Assembly (NCBI GenBank): GCA_944389565.1
Contig: CALXMV010000001.1
Location: 1 to 51,923 of the forward strand
DNA length: 51,923 nucleotides
Reading direction: 5' to 3'
Source: an uncultured Kiritimatiellota bacterium
GTDB taxonomy: Bacteria > Verrucomicrobiota > Kiritimatiellia > RFP12 > DVOR01
Below are positions 13,670-24,044 of this stretch, in pieces (the stretch's first letter is position 1; each line of letters opens with the position of its first letter). The notes below the pieces were generated by a model. The model saw nothing but the letters and a program-made list of their open reading frames with translations, searched no databases and was not told where the DNA came from. Made by a program: the position numbers and the translations under genes.

Positions 13670-16207
13670 TCAGGCGTGTGGGATGAAGGGCCAGACGGCC
13701 TCCCACAGGCGTTTTCCCCATTGCTCATGAAAGGCCAGGATGCGCGGCCAATCCTTTCGTTCGCGGACGTCGAGATCTGGCTGCCGGTATTCAAGCCATG
13801 CGGAATGTCCTTTGTCATAACGTTCCCACCGCAGTGGCGCTCCGAAGGCGGCCTCGATGGCCGCGCGATGGGCGAAGAGGCGGTCGAAGGCGGCTTTGTT
13901 GGCCTGTGGGGAGCCCAACCAGATGGCAAGCAAGACCCTTGCGGCGGAGGCGGTGGCGACGTAGTGGAGCTCGTAGCCGTGGATGCCGGGGCGGTGCGTC
14001 ATCAGATGAGAGTTGATGGTCGGGTTGCGCTTGGCGAGCCAGGGGCATTGGGCCTTGAGGGTGGGGAGGGCGAAGCTCCAATAGGCGCGGCAGTGTTGTT
14101 CTGTGGTGTTGGGCTTGTCCTTGACGCGTGGGGTATTTCGGAGATAGAAGACGAGCGCCTCGGGATCTTCGCCGAGACGGATGAAGAGGTTTCGGAGGTT
14201 TCGGAGGCGTTGGTCGGTGTTGCCGTGCTTTTCGAGGAAGAGGCCGTCGCCGAGTTTTTCGGGGGCGCGGAGGCCGTCCGGGGTGCGCGCGAGCCAAGCG
14301 AATCCGCCGCCGTTGGTGGCGGCGAGGGCATGGAGGGCGGCGCGGTGCTTGCCGAGGAGATTTCGCGTAACGCCGACGAAAATCTCCGTCCAGTCCTTCA
14401 CGGGGAGGGGGTCGCCGTGGAATTGATAGCGGGCGGGCTTGCGGTTGATGAGAGAGGTGGTCTCATCGGCCAACGTGAAGGTGTCACACTGGCGTTCGAG
14501 GGGGCGGAAGTCGGTTTTGGGGAGCGGCCAGAGGGCGAGGGCGCGATCGCAGAGTTCCGTTTCGCGGGCTTGGAGGGTCGCCTCGTCCCAGCGGTCGAGT
14601 TGACCGAGGGCCTTGTTGAGATGGAGGTTGCTGTCGCGGAAGCCGCCGTCGGGGTAGTCGCGCTTCTCGATGAAGGAAGCGTTGCTGAGGTTCGCGTTGT
14701 AGCCGGTGAGGGTGAGGTTGGCGAGGCGGTGGAGCCACGTGGCGTGGATCTCCTCGCAGCGGGGTCCGAGGGCGTCGCGCCAGGTTTGGGAGAGGTGCTG
14801 GGGAAGGATGTGCTCGATGGAGTATTCGCCTCGGTCGAGATGGGCATAGACGTCCTTGGTCTCTTTGTAGCCGCCGTTCTCGAGTCGCTCGAAGAGATAA
14901 TGGCGGTAATCCCTGCCCATCTTGTAAACCTGGCGGGCGGCAAGGGCGGCGCGAAACTCCTTGTCGTCCGGGAAGCGGCCGCCGCCCTGTTTGGACAGAA
15001 GGATGTAGGCGAAGACGTCCACGTAACGCGCGCCGCCGTGGGTGAGGCGGGCAATGTCGCCATCGAGCGTAAGGAAGATTTTGTTGAGCGCGTTGGTGGG
15101 CACCTCGCAGATGGCGCGGCGGAGGAGGTAGGCCTCCACGGTCGTGAAGATGGCCAAGAGCTCCTCCTGCGTGAGCGCGCCTTCCTCGTGGCGGCGCAGA
15201 ACCTCCAACGCGAAGGGGCGGAGGACGGCGACGTCCAAGCGGTTCAGGCGGTAGAGGGAGGCTCGGAGCGCGGGGAACCAGTCTCGCGCACCGCAGTCGC
15301 GGAGTTGACCGAACCACTTGGCGTAACACTCCAACGCTTGGAGCATCGCCTCGCGCCCGAGGCCGCTCTCGGCGGAGAATTGCTTGAAGGTGGCGTAGAC
15401 GGCGTCGAGGCGCGGGGTACGTTGGCGTTTGATGCTCAGGAAGTCGCGGATCAGCTCGCTGACGGCGCCCCGGGTGTGCCGCTCGATGGCCGTCCAGTGG
15501 CGGGCATGAAGGCGTTCCTGCTCGGCGGGCGGGAGGCTCATGAGCAGGAAGTTGCGCACTTTGTCACCCTCGGTGAGCGCGAGGCCGGTGGCGTTGAGGC
15601 TCTCAAAAATGAGTTGCGGGTCGTCGTCCGCGCCCAAGGTGATACAGATGACCACCAATTTCTGGATGGCGTCGTAGATACGTTCGGGCGGGTAGGAGGC
15701 GTGGCGCAGACATTCCTCGAAGAAGAGCCGATTGCGCTTCAGGGGGGAGTCCCCAACGGGCGTCCCATCGAGGCCGAGCAGGCTTTTCCAAGTCTGGGCG
15801 TCGGCCCCACAGAGGTGCAGGCGGAGGCGTTCCTCTTGATGGACGGCGAAGAGATCGATGAGATAACGTCCCATGATGGCCTTGCCCAACTGTCGGTTCT
15901 CGGCGGAGGCGGAGAGGTCGTTGGTCAAGAGGTCGTGGAGGGCAAGAAGCAGAAGAAGCAACGTGGTGATGCGTTGTTGCCCGTCGATGACCTGATAATC
16001 GGTGTAGGCGCCGCGTGTCTCGCCTTGCAGGACGATGCTTCCGAAGAAATGGGTCGCGCGGTTTTCACGCAGGACGCCCTCGAGATCGTCGAACAGTTGC
16101 TGGCATTGGCGCTCCGTCCAACTGTAGGCACGTTGGTAGACCGGCACGAAGAAACGTGCGGAGGTGTTGCTGAGGAATTGGGCGAGCGGGATGGCGGAAC
16201 CGTTCAT
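13670..16207 (-). CDS. GmrSD-like type IV restriction protein (DUF262-DUF1524-DUF4268)
   Basis: The 845-residue protein starts at the ATG at 16207, with GGAG seven bases upstream; the frame is open far beyond, but only as the antisense of other genes. The N-terminal DUF262/ParB-like NTPase domain shows VPVYQRAYSW (about 21-30) and VIDGQQRITTL (about 73-83). A DUF1524 HNH-like nuclease region has YSIEHILPQHL (about 462-472) and NLTLTGYN (about 497-504). The last 150 residues (AYWSFALPTLKAQ, IHGYELHYV, KGHSAWLEYR) look like DUF4268. Single-chain fusions of this kind restrict phage DNA with modified cytosines, using NTP to drive nuclease activity. It lies next to a type III-like operon, forming a defence island. 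The modified-DNA target is inferred from the family. Confidence 0.85.
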   Translation of the reverse strand: MNGSAIPLAQFLSNTSARFFVPVYQRAYSWTERQCQQLFDDLEGVLRENRATHFFGSIVLQGETRGAYTDYQVIDGQQRITTLLLLLLALHDLLTNDLSASAENRQLGKAIMGRYLIDLFAVHQEERLRLHLCGADAQTWKSLLGLDGTPVGDSPLKRNRLFFEECLRHASYPPERIYDAIQKLVVICITLGADDDPQLIFESLNATGLALTEGDKVRNFLLMSLPPAEQERLHARHWTAIERHTRGAVSELIRDFLSIKRQRTPRLDAVYATFKQFSAESGLGREAMLQALECYAKWFGQLRDCGARDWFPALRASLYRLNRLDVAVLRPFALEVLRRHEEGALTQEELLAIFTTVEAYLLRRAICEVPTNALNKIFLTLDGDIARLTHGGARYVDVFAYILLSKQGGGRFPDDKEFRAALAARQVYKMGRDYRHYLFERLENGGYKETKDVYAHLDRGEYSIEHILPQHLSQTWRDALGPRCEEIHATWLHRLANLTLTGYNANLSNASFIEKRDYPDGGFRDSNLHLNKALGQLDRWDEATLQARETELCDRALALWPLPKTDFRPLERQCDTFTLADETTSLINRKPARYQFHGDPLPVKDWTEIFVGVTRNLLGKHRAALHALAATNGGGFAWLARTPDGLRAPEKLGDGLFLEKHGNTDQRLRNLRNLFIRLGEDPEALVFYLRNTPRVKDKPNTTEQHCRAYWSFALPTLKAQCPWLAKRNPTINSHLMTHRPGIHGYELHYVATASAARVLLAIWLGSPQANKAAFDRLFAHRAAIEAAFGAPLRWERYDKGHSAWLEYRQPDLDVRERKDWPRILAFHEQWGKRLWEAVWPFIPHA

Positions 16208-16396
16208 GGCAGACTCCATTGGGACAGGATAGTGGCGCGGGAGGGGGCGAGAGCGTGACAAAGCGGCTTTCCCCGGCACCGTCACGCGCGTGACCAATCC
16301 TCGCTCGCGCCCATCGCTTCCATGCGCGTATTTTAGCACACGGACATTCAGCGCGAAAAGCCCGGGGATCTCAAAGGCAAGCTCGCGGGGATGGGT

Positions 16397-16426
16397 TTGG
16401 TCGCGCACGCACGGATGTGGTATACT
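16397..16426 (+). promoter_or_regulatory. promoter upstream of the dehydrogenase-restriction operon
   Basis: A TATACT -10 box (16421-16426) is preceded by TGTGG, a likely extended -10. TTGGTC at 16397-16402 is a weak -35 candidate 18 bases upstream. An AAGGA ribosome site follows before the ATG at 16460. The rest of the 252-bp divergent gap has no gene. A TAAAAT on the minus strand at about 16329-16334 may serve the restriction gene on that side. Confidence 0.5.
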
Positions 16427-16459
16427 GTCGGCGTTAACGCTTGTTGAAAGGATTTTGAC

Positions 16460-17749
<1,290 letters not shown>

Positions 17750-17752
17750 GGC

Positions 17753-20614
17753 ATGTTCCACCCCCTGTTGGCCAAGGGGCGAGACGCTTGGCTCGCGCGT
17801 CCCGATTGCCCGGCGCGCGGGCTTTTGGCCTCGATGCGCCGGCGCGGGGCGCTCCGCCCCGTGCAGATCGACGCGCTGGCCACCTATCTTTTCCTGAAGC
17901 TCCGGTGCGGCAACGCGCCGCTCTGGCGTATCTTCATGGACGGGCTCTGGGAGCCCCCCCTGTGGCCAAGCACGGAGGAAGGTTGGCGTACGCGCGAAAC
18001 CTATATGAAGAGCCTCCGGGAAGACCGAACGACCGCCCCCGCGATGAGCCTGCTCGACGCCGCGGACGTGGCGGTGGAACCCGAGGCTCGCAAGGCCAAC
18101 TTCACGGCCCTCTTTTACGACGTCGCCTATCCCGACTATCTCTTTTCCCTCCCCATGGGCGCGGGCAAGACCTACCTCATGGCGGCAATGATTTACCTCA
18201 ACCTCTACTTCGCCGAGCAGAACCCCGACGACCCTTCCTTCGCCCACAACTTCCTGGTGCTTGCGCCCTCCGGCACCAAGAGCTCGATTGTCCCCAGCCT
18301 GCGCAAAATCCGCGACTTCGATCCCGAATGGGTACTCCCGCCCGAGGATGCCCGGCGCCTCAAGCGCTGCCTGGCCTTCGAGGTGCTCGACGCCGGCGCC
18401 GCCGTCGCGCGTTCCAACCGCACCAAGAACCCCAACGCGCAGAAAATCGCCGCACACGGCCCGATTGCCGATTGCTTTGGCCTCGTGGCCGTGGTGAACG
18501 CCGAGAAGGTCATCCTCGACCGTATCGACAAGGACGCCGACGACCCCTTGCTCGACAAGAACGAGATGGCGCGCGTGCGCGTGGCCAACGAGTTGCGCGA
18601 CCTCCTCGGCCGACTGCCCCATCTTGCGCTCTTGGTGGACGAGGCGCATCACGTGCCCACCGCCCGCCAAAGCCCCGACAAGGCCGCCGGCGCGGACGCC
18701 TCGGAAATCCGCCTGCGCACCGTTATCCACGGCTGGGCCGCGAAGGGCAACGTCACCGAGGTGCTCGGTTTCTCCGGCACGCCCTATCTCGACAAGGCCG
18801 ACCGCTTCTCCCTGCGGCGATGGTCCGGCGGGACGAAGACCGTTTCCAGCAAGTCGATGACCAACGTCGTCCACCATTTCCCGCTCGTGCAGGGCGTGGG
18901 CGTCTTCCTCAAGCGCCCGGTCGTGCGCACCTGCGCGGGCGCCTTCACCTCCGCGCAAATCGTGGAAGACGGGCTCCGCGCCTTCATGGCGCGCCACCGC
19001 GACACCGTCTGGCCCGACGGCACCCGCGCCAAGCTCGCCATCTACGCCGGCTCCATCGCGCGCGCCGAGGAGGAGATCGCCCCGCTCGTCCGCCGCCTGC
19101 TCCCCGAGTTCGGCCTCGGCGAGGCGGCGCTCCTCGTCCACCACCAGGGCAACAAGGCCCATCCCGCGCATCCGGACGCCGCGTTGGCCTTCGCGCGGCT
19201 CGACCGCCCCGACAGCCCCGTCCGCGTCGTCATCCTCGTCCAGATCGGCAAGGAGGGGTGGGACTGCCGTTCCCTCGCCGGCGTCATCCTCTCGCAGGAA
19301 GGCGACTGCAACCAGAAGATGGTGCTCCAGACCACCTGCCGTTGCCTGCGCGAGGTGGCCCACGCCGCCGACGAGACCGCCGTCATCACCCTCAACGACG
19401 CCAACGCCCGCCTGCTGGAGGAGCAACTCGCCACCCAGCAGCAGACCACGCTCAAGGCCTTCCAAGCCGGCGCCGAGCCGCCCCTGATCCCCATCGCCGA
19501 CCGCCGCGGCAAGGTGGGCCTAGAGGGGGTCTCCCTGCCCTTCTACCAGCTCCGCGTCCGTTATGCCGAGCGGGTCGAGACGCCCGCCGACCCTGAGGCC
19601 GCCCTGCGCGCCATCGCCCCCGAGGCCTTCCTCCGCGACAAAACCATCCGCCAGGGCGACTTCGAGAACGTCCGCAAAGCCTCCGAGGCCATCGGCGAGA
19701 CCGTGCGCGCGCACGCGGATTTCTGGCTCTGGCGTTGCGCCATCGTCAAGGAAGGCCTCGACACCCTGCCGATGGCGGCGCTCCGCGGCCACCTCCCCGC
19801 CCTGCGGGCCCTCTTCGAGGCCATCACCGAACCCGCGCCCGCCGGCCGTGCCTACCGCGACGGCCTCGACCAGCCCGCCATCCGCGCCGCCGTCCGCCGC
19901 GCCTTCGCCCCCCGGCAAACCCTGCGCGGCACCGAGACCTACGAACTCGAACGTGCCGTCCTCATCGCCGGGCTCCCGGATTCCTTCCCCAACGATGCCG
20001 CTATCGTCCCCGACGCCAAGACCCGCGCCGACATCCTGGCCCGAGACGCCGGCCATTCCGACCCGCAAAGCCAGGCCAAGCGCGATTTGGCCACGCAGTT
20101 GCGCGCCGTCGGCAAGGCGGACTTGGCCAAAGTCCTGGAGCGCGAGTTCGATGCCGGCGAGGGCCGCACCTACCACCTCCTGCCCTACCGCATGGACAGC
20201 GATTTGGAGCGGCGCTTTTTCGAGGCCGCCCGCGGCCATCACGCGTTGGCCAAACACAACCTCACCCTCCTCTACAACGGCGACCGCGCCCACACGGACT
20301 TCCATATCCGGTGCTATCGGCGCGACGGCGAGGCTTGGCGCCTCGTCGGCACCTACACGCCCGACTTCCTTTTCCTCCAAAAGCAGGGCGACCGTATCGT
20401 CCGCGCCCTCATCGTCGAGACCAAAGGCCGCCTTTACGCCCAAGACTCCGGCTTCATCGCCCGCCGCGCCTTCATGGAACAAGCCTTCGTGAAGGCACAG
20501 GGCCCCGATGCCCCGCGCTACGGCTACCGCGTCTACGCTGGCCTCACGGACGATGCGAGCCTTGACGCCTTCATCGCCCGCGTCTGCGACGAAACTTTCG
20601 GCAAGGAGCCTTGA
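17753..20614 (+). CDS. type III-like restriction subunit (DEAD/DEAH helicase with PD-ExK nuclease)
   Basis: The 953-residue protein carries superfamily 2 helicase motifs: LPMGAGKTYLM (Walker A, about 133-143), LLVDEAHHVP (DEAH, about 294-303), GFSGTPYL (about 339-346), and QTTCRCLREV (motif VI). Near the C-terminus, TYTPDFLFL followed by LIVETKGR fits a PD-ExK nuclease. The order is that of Res subunits, which translocate on DNA with ATP and cut when two sites meet. It begins three bases after wbpA and is followed four bases after its stop by the methyltransferase, so the pair is a restriction-modification system. The N-terminal 110 residues before the helicase are longer than in model Res proteins and unassigned. 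Confidence 0.9.
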   Translation: MFHPLLAKGRDAWLARPDCPARGLLASMRRRGALRPVQIDALATYLFLKLRCGNAPLWRIFMDGLWEPPLWPSTEEGWRTRETYMKSLREDRTTAPAMSLLDAADVAVEPEARKANFTALFYDVAYPDYLFSLPMGAGKTYLMAAMIYLNLYFAEQNPDDPSFAHNFLVLAPSGTKSSIVPSLRKIRDFDPEWVLPPEDARRLKRCLAFEVLDAGAAVARSNRTKNPNAQKIAAHGPIADCFGLVAVVNAEKVILDRIDKDADDPLLDKNEMARVRVANELRDLLGRLPHLALLVDEAHHVPTARQSPDKAAGADASEIRLRTVIHGWAAKGNVTEVLGFSGTPYLDKADRFSLRRWSGGTKTVSSKSMTNVVHHFPLVQGVGVFLKRPVVRTCAGAFTSAQIVEDGLRAFMARHRDTVWPDGTRAKLAIYAGSIARAEEEIAPLVRRLLPEFGLGEAALLVHHQGNKAHPAHPDAALAFARLDRPDSPVRVVILVQIGKEGWDCRSLAGVILSQEGDCNQKMVLQTTCRCLREVAHAADETAVITLNDANARLLEEQLATQQQTTLKAFQAGAEPPLIPIADRRGKVGLEGVSLPFYQLRVRYAERVETPADPEAALRAIAPEAFLRDKTIRQGDFENVRKASEAIGETVRAHADFWLWRCAIVKEGLDTLPMAALRGHLPALRALFEAITEPAPAGRAYRDGLDQPAIRAAVRRAFAPRQTLRGTETYELERAVLIAGLPDSFPNDAAIVPDAKTRADILARDAGHSDPQSQAKRDLATQLRAVGKADLAKVLEREFDAGEGRTYHLLPYRMDSDLERRFFEAARGHHALAKHNLTLLYNGDRAHTDFHIRCYRRDGEAWRLVGTYTPDFLFLQKQGDRIVRALIVETKGRLYAQDSGFIARRAFMEQAFVKAQGPDAPRYGYRVYAGLTDDASLDAFIARVCDETFGKEP

Positions 20615-20617
20615 CCC

Positions 20618-22519
20618 ATGCCCCTCCGCTTCATCGATTACTTCCCCGAGCCCCTCCGCGGCCAAGCCACGCTGGAGACCTTTCGCCGCACCCGCGCCCT
20701 CCGTTACGCCGGCAACGACCAGATCCTCCGCCACGGGCTCCCCCTCTACGAGACCCTCGCCGCCGAGGTGCACGGCGACCCCGAGGCCGCCAAGCGCAAC
20801 CTCCTCGTCCACGGCGACTGCCGCGCCACCTGCGCCCTCCTGCGCGACCGCGGCCTCCGCGTCGACCTCGTCTACATCGACCCCCCCTTCGCCTCCGGCG
20901 CCGACTACGCCAAAAAGGTCGTCCTCCGCCCCGTCCCCGGCGCCCCCGCCCCCGCCGCCGAGGTCGACAACCCCGACGCCGGCTTTGACGAGAAAATGTA
21001 CGGCGACGTCTGGGAAAAGGAGAAATACCTCAACTGGATGTACGACAACCTCTCCGCCATCAAATCCGTCATGGCCGACGACGCCTCCATCTACGTCCAC
21101 CTCGACTGGCACATCGGCCACTACGTTAAGGTCATGCTCGACGAAATCTTCGGCGAGGACAACTTCCAACGCGAAATCATTTGGGACATTCAGGTGTTGT
21201 CCGGTTTCAAGACCATCGCTCCGAACTGGGTGCGCGGGCATGATGTCATCTATTATTATTCCAAGGGCGAAAAGCGTATCTTCAACAAGTTGCTTCAACC
21301 GCACAAGAAGGAATATCTTGACTCGTTCAACCGTGTGGACAAGGATGGGCGACACTACATGGTCGCACACGGCACCAAACGGTACCGCGATGAAGTCGAG
21401 GCGAAAGGAAAACCCTATGGGGACGTCTGGAACGACATTATGTCTTTCCAGCAACAACCGACCTCGGAAGAGAAAGTGGATTATGCCACGCAGAAACCCG
21501 AGGCATTGTTGGAGCGGATTATCAAGGCGAGCTCCGATGCCGTGCGCGCGGAGACGGGCGAGCCGATGCTTGTCGCCGATTTCTTTGGCGGGAGCGGGGT
21601 GACGGCGGCGGTGGCGGCGCGGCTGGGGCGGCGGTTCGTGACGTGCGACGTGAACCGCAACGCGATCCAGACGATGCGCGACCGGCTGGTGGCGCAAGGG
21701 ACTGCCTTTACGCAAGAGGAGATCCAGGACGGCGTAGAACTTTACCGCAACCCCGCGCAGACGATGGACAAGCTGTGCGCCCTCGTGCCGGGGCTCCACC
21801 GGCTGACGGCGGAGGAAATCGCCCTCGGCATGAAGGAGACCTTCTGGTTCGGCGCCATCGACGACCCCAAGGCCGGGCGCGTCCCCGTCTGGGCGCCTGA
21901 CCTGAAGGAGGGCTCGGGGCGCGTTCTTTCCGAGGCCACCCTCCTGCACGCGCTTTACGAGTTCCTGCCGGAATTGGACGGGACGGTCAAGCGCGCGGTC
22001 TTCCTCTATGTCGACACCGAGAAGCCCGTGGCGGAGATGGAGGCGCAAGTGCGCAAGGAGAATATCCATTCGACCGTCGCGGTGGAGTTCGTCGATCTCA
22101 AGCCCTATCTCGATCGGGCTATCCTGCAGGACGAGGCGGAGTGGGAGCTGAAGGAGGATCGCGAGGGCCTCACCCCCGGCTGGCGGCTGACGCTGACGGC
22201 TTTCCGCAGCGACCGCCTCGCCAAAGAGGTGGAGGCACTGAACGCCAAGGCCGTGTTCCAGCCCTCCGCCAAGGGCCGCAAGGTTATCACGCTTTCCGAC
22301 AAGGGGCTGGAAGCCATCGAGTGGGTGGGCGTGGACACGCAGACCGAGGGCCCGTGGCGGAGCGCCGCAGAGGTGCGGATCGAGCCCTCGGGCATCGCCG
22401 TCCGCGACGGCGAGAAGACCAAGGCGCGCTGGGACGCGACGCTCTTCTGCCCAGGCGAGCGCCCGCGCCGCCTCAAGATCCGCTCCATCCTGGGCGACGA
22501 GACGGTGCTCGAGCTGTAA
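20618..22519 (+). CDS. type III-like Mod DNA methyltransferase (beta-class)
   Basis: The 633-residue protein has LVYIDPPFASG (catalytic DPPF, about 85-94) before VADFFGGSGVT (SAM-binding, about 319-328). This is the beta-class order used by type III Mod subunits that make N6-methyladenine or N4-methylcytosine. The central part (about 185-300, with IIWDIQVLSGF and DVIYYYSKGEK) lies where the target recognition domain sits. Its DNA is noticeably lower in GC than the rest of the gene. The C-terminal 250 residues should bind Res. Methylation protects host DNA and directs the Res subunit. It starts four bases after the Res stop and is followed 19 bases later by a UvrD-like gene. Confidence 0.9.
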   Translation: MPLRFIDYFPEPLRGQATLETFRRTRALRYAGNDQILRHGLPLYETLAAEVHGDPEAAKRNLLVHGDCRATCALLRDRGLRVDLVYIDPPFASGADYAKKVVLRPVPGAPAPAAEVDNPDAGFDEKMYGDVWEKEKYLNWMYDNLSAIKSVMADDASIYVHLDWHIGHYVKVMLDEIFGEDNFQREIIWDIQVLSGFKTIAPNWVRGHDVIYYYSKGEKRIFNKLLQPHKKEYLDSFNRVDKDGRHYMVAHGTKRYRDEVEAKGKPYGDVWNDIMSFQQQPTSEEKVDYATQKPEALLERIIKASSDAVRAETGEPMLVADFFGGSGVTAAVAARLGRRFVTCDVNRNAIQTMRDRLVAQGTAFTQEEIQDGVELYRNPAQTMDKLCALVPGLHRLTAEEIALGMKETFWFGAIDDPKAGRVPVWAPDLKEGSGRVLSEATLLHALYEFLPELDGTVKRAVFLYVDTEKPVAEMEAQVRKENIHSTVAVEFVDLKPYLDRAILQDEAEWELKEDREGLTPGWRLTLTAFRSDRLAKEVEALNAKAVFQPSAKGRKVITLSDKGLEAIEWVGVDTQTEGPWRSAAEVRIEPSGIAVRDGEKTKARWDATLFCPGERPRRLKIRSILGDETVLEL

Positions 22520-22538
22520 GCCACGCGAAAGGAACGCC

Positions 22539-24044
22539 ATGATTGAGGAGTTGGGCGAGGTACAACAGGACGCGCTGTATGCCGAGCCGGGACGGCCGAT
22601 TTTGGTGACGGGGCCGGCGCGGAGCGGCAAGAGTTTCACATTGGTTCTGCGGGCTGCGCGATTAATTCGCCTACGCCTCCTGAGAGGAAAAAGGTTGCTT
22701 TTTCTCGCGGAGGGTGTCTGGGGCATGGAAATGGCCACGGGGCTATTGGGGCAGTTGCTCACGGTGGAGGAGCAGGATTGGGTGGACGTGCTGCCGTTCA
22801 ACGACCTCTTTCGCGACGCGTGGATGCGTATCGCCCCGGATTCGGGGAAACAGGGGCTCACGGGGGTGCTTCACCGGCCACGCTTCCATGTGGGCTCCCC
22901 AAAGGAGTTCTACAACACGGGTGTGCATTCTGTTCATCAGGAGGCAACGTTCGTCTTCAGTCGCGCTTTTCGCCAATCCCCCCGCATCGGCGGGCTCTCG
23001 GAGCGCGCGGCACGGCGGGAGTTCACCGACGTCTTGATGGAGTGGGATATCCGGACGCTGGACGATTACCTCGCCCAACCTCGCCCGGCGCTCTTCGGCA
23101 CGCTTTCGGACGAGGACAAGGTGGAGCTGTGGAAGCGCGTCTTCGGCCCGGCGCTGACGGAGATGGCGAACCGGGGGTCTCGGCGATCGGCGCGCGACTG
23201 CGCCGCGGAGCTGAACACGGTGGCAGACCTGGTGCGCGCGGGCGGGAAAGCGAATAAGGATGCGGCTTTGTGGGCCGGGCGTTATGGCGCGGTGATTGTG
23301 GATGACGCGCAGAACCTCGCCCCCTCGGCGTTGCGCTTTCTGAAGGTGTTGGCCTCCAATGGCAATCTGGTGCTGGCCTCCAATCGCTTGGAGACGCTGA
23401 ACCTGCCGGCGGCGACCTTGGAGGAATGTGGCATCGATGTGCGTGGGCGCGTCTTCCGCACGAGCCGGAACTACTCCAAGGCGAGCGGTGCCCTTCAGGC
23501 TTATGCGCGGAGTTTGCTGAGTGGGCAGACCATCGCGGAGATGGATGGCACGCCCGCGGCGTTTCCCGCGCCGATCGCGCCGAGAGGCGCATTCCCCCAA
23601 GAGCGAACCTTCACGGACAGGGAGGCAATGCTCGATGCCATCGCGGCGTGGCTGAGGGAAGGATATACCCCGGAAAAGAGTTTCAATGCGTGCCTTGTCT
23701 CGCGTCAGGAGGCAATACAAAGCGTTCTCGTCGATGGGTTGGAGGCGCGTGGAATCCCTTGCGGGCCGAATCCGTCGGAAGAGTGGGTGATGCCACTCTA
23801 CACGCAGGGCTTCGGGTTCCACACTGTGACCGGTGCGCACACAGGCGGCATGGTCATCGTCTTGGACGATTGGCTGGACGCGCAGTGGGACGAATCCCAG
23901 AATGAGGATCCGGCGGCCTTGCGGGCGCGGGCGCAGTGGGCGCTGCAGGCGCTCCACGCCACCATCACGCGCGCGGAAAAACGCGTGCTCATCGTCTCGT
24001 CCAACGGACTGACAGTCGCCAAACTCAAGGAGGAAGCGCAATGA
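22539..24044 (+). CDS. compact UvrD-like superfamily 1 ATPase, defence-operon accessory
   Basis: The 501-residue protein has VTGPARSGKSFTLVL (Walker A, about 23-37), VIVDDAQNLAPS (Walker B/motif II, about 252-263, with DDAQ where UvrD proteins have DEAQ), FRTSRNYSKAS in the motif IV position, and HATITRAEKRVLIVSS near the C-terminus (motif VI). It is much shorter than UvrD/PcrA and no nuclease motif is seen. It is the third gene of the Res-Mod operon, behind an AAAGGAACG ribosome site. It may remodel DNA ends after restriction, or sense phage DNA. Its role is not known. Its stop overlaps the start of the following oxidoreductase gene. Confidence 0.75.
   Translation: MIEELGEVQQDALYAEPGRPILVTGPARSGKSFTLVLRAARLIRLRLLRGKRLLFLAEGVWGMEMATGLLGQLLTVEEQDWVDVLPFNDLFRDAWMRIAPDSGKQGLTGVLHRPRFHVGSPKEFYNTGVHSVHQEATFVFSRAFRQSPRIGGLSERAARREFTDVLMEWDIRTLDDYLAQPRPALFGTLSDEDKVELWKRVFGPALTEMANRGSRRSARDCAAELNTVADLVRAGGKANKDAALWAGRYGAVIVDDAQNLAPSALRFLKVLASNGNLVLASNRLETLNLPAATLEECGIDVRGRVFRTSRNYSKASGALQAYARSLLSGQTIAEMDGTPAAFPAPIAPRGAFPQERTFTDREAMLDAIAAWLREGYTPEKSFNACLVSRQEAIQSVLVDGLEARGIPCGPNPSEEWVMPLYTQGFGFHTVTGAHTGGMVIVLDDWLDAQWDESQNEDPAALRARAQWALQALHATITRAEKRVLIVSSNGLTVAKLKEEAQ

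Noticed and set aside
13301..16258. 985-codon plus-strand open frame
   Set aside because: It is antisense to the GmrSD-like gene and begins inside the GT25 gene; no family features.
19520..22861. 1,113-codon minus-strand open frame
   Set aside because: It is a shadow of the Res and Mod genes in high-GC DNA; composition is Gly/Val/Leu-rich without motifs.
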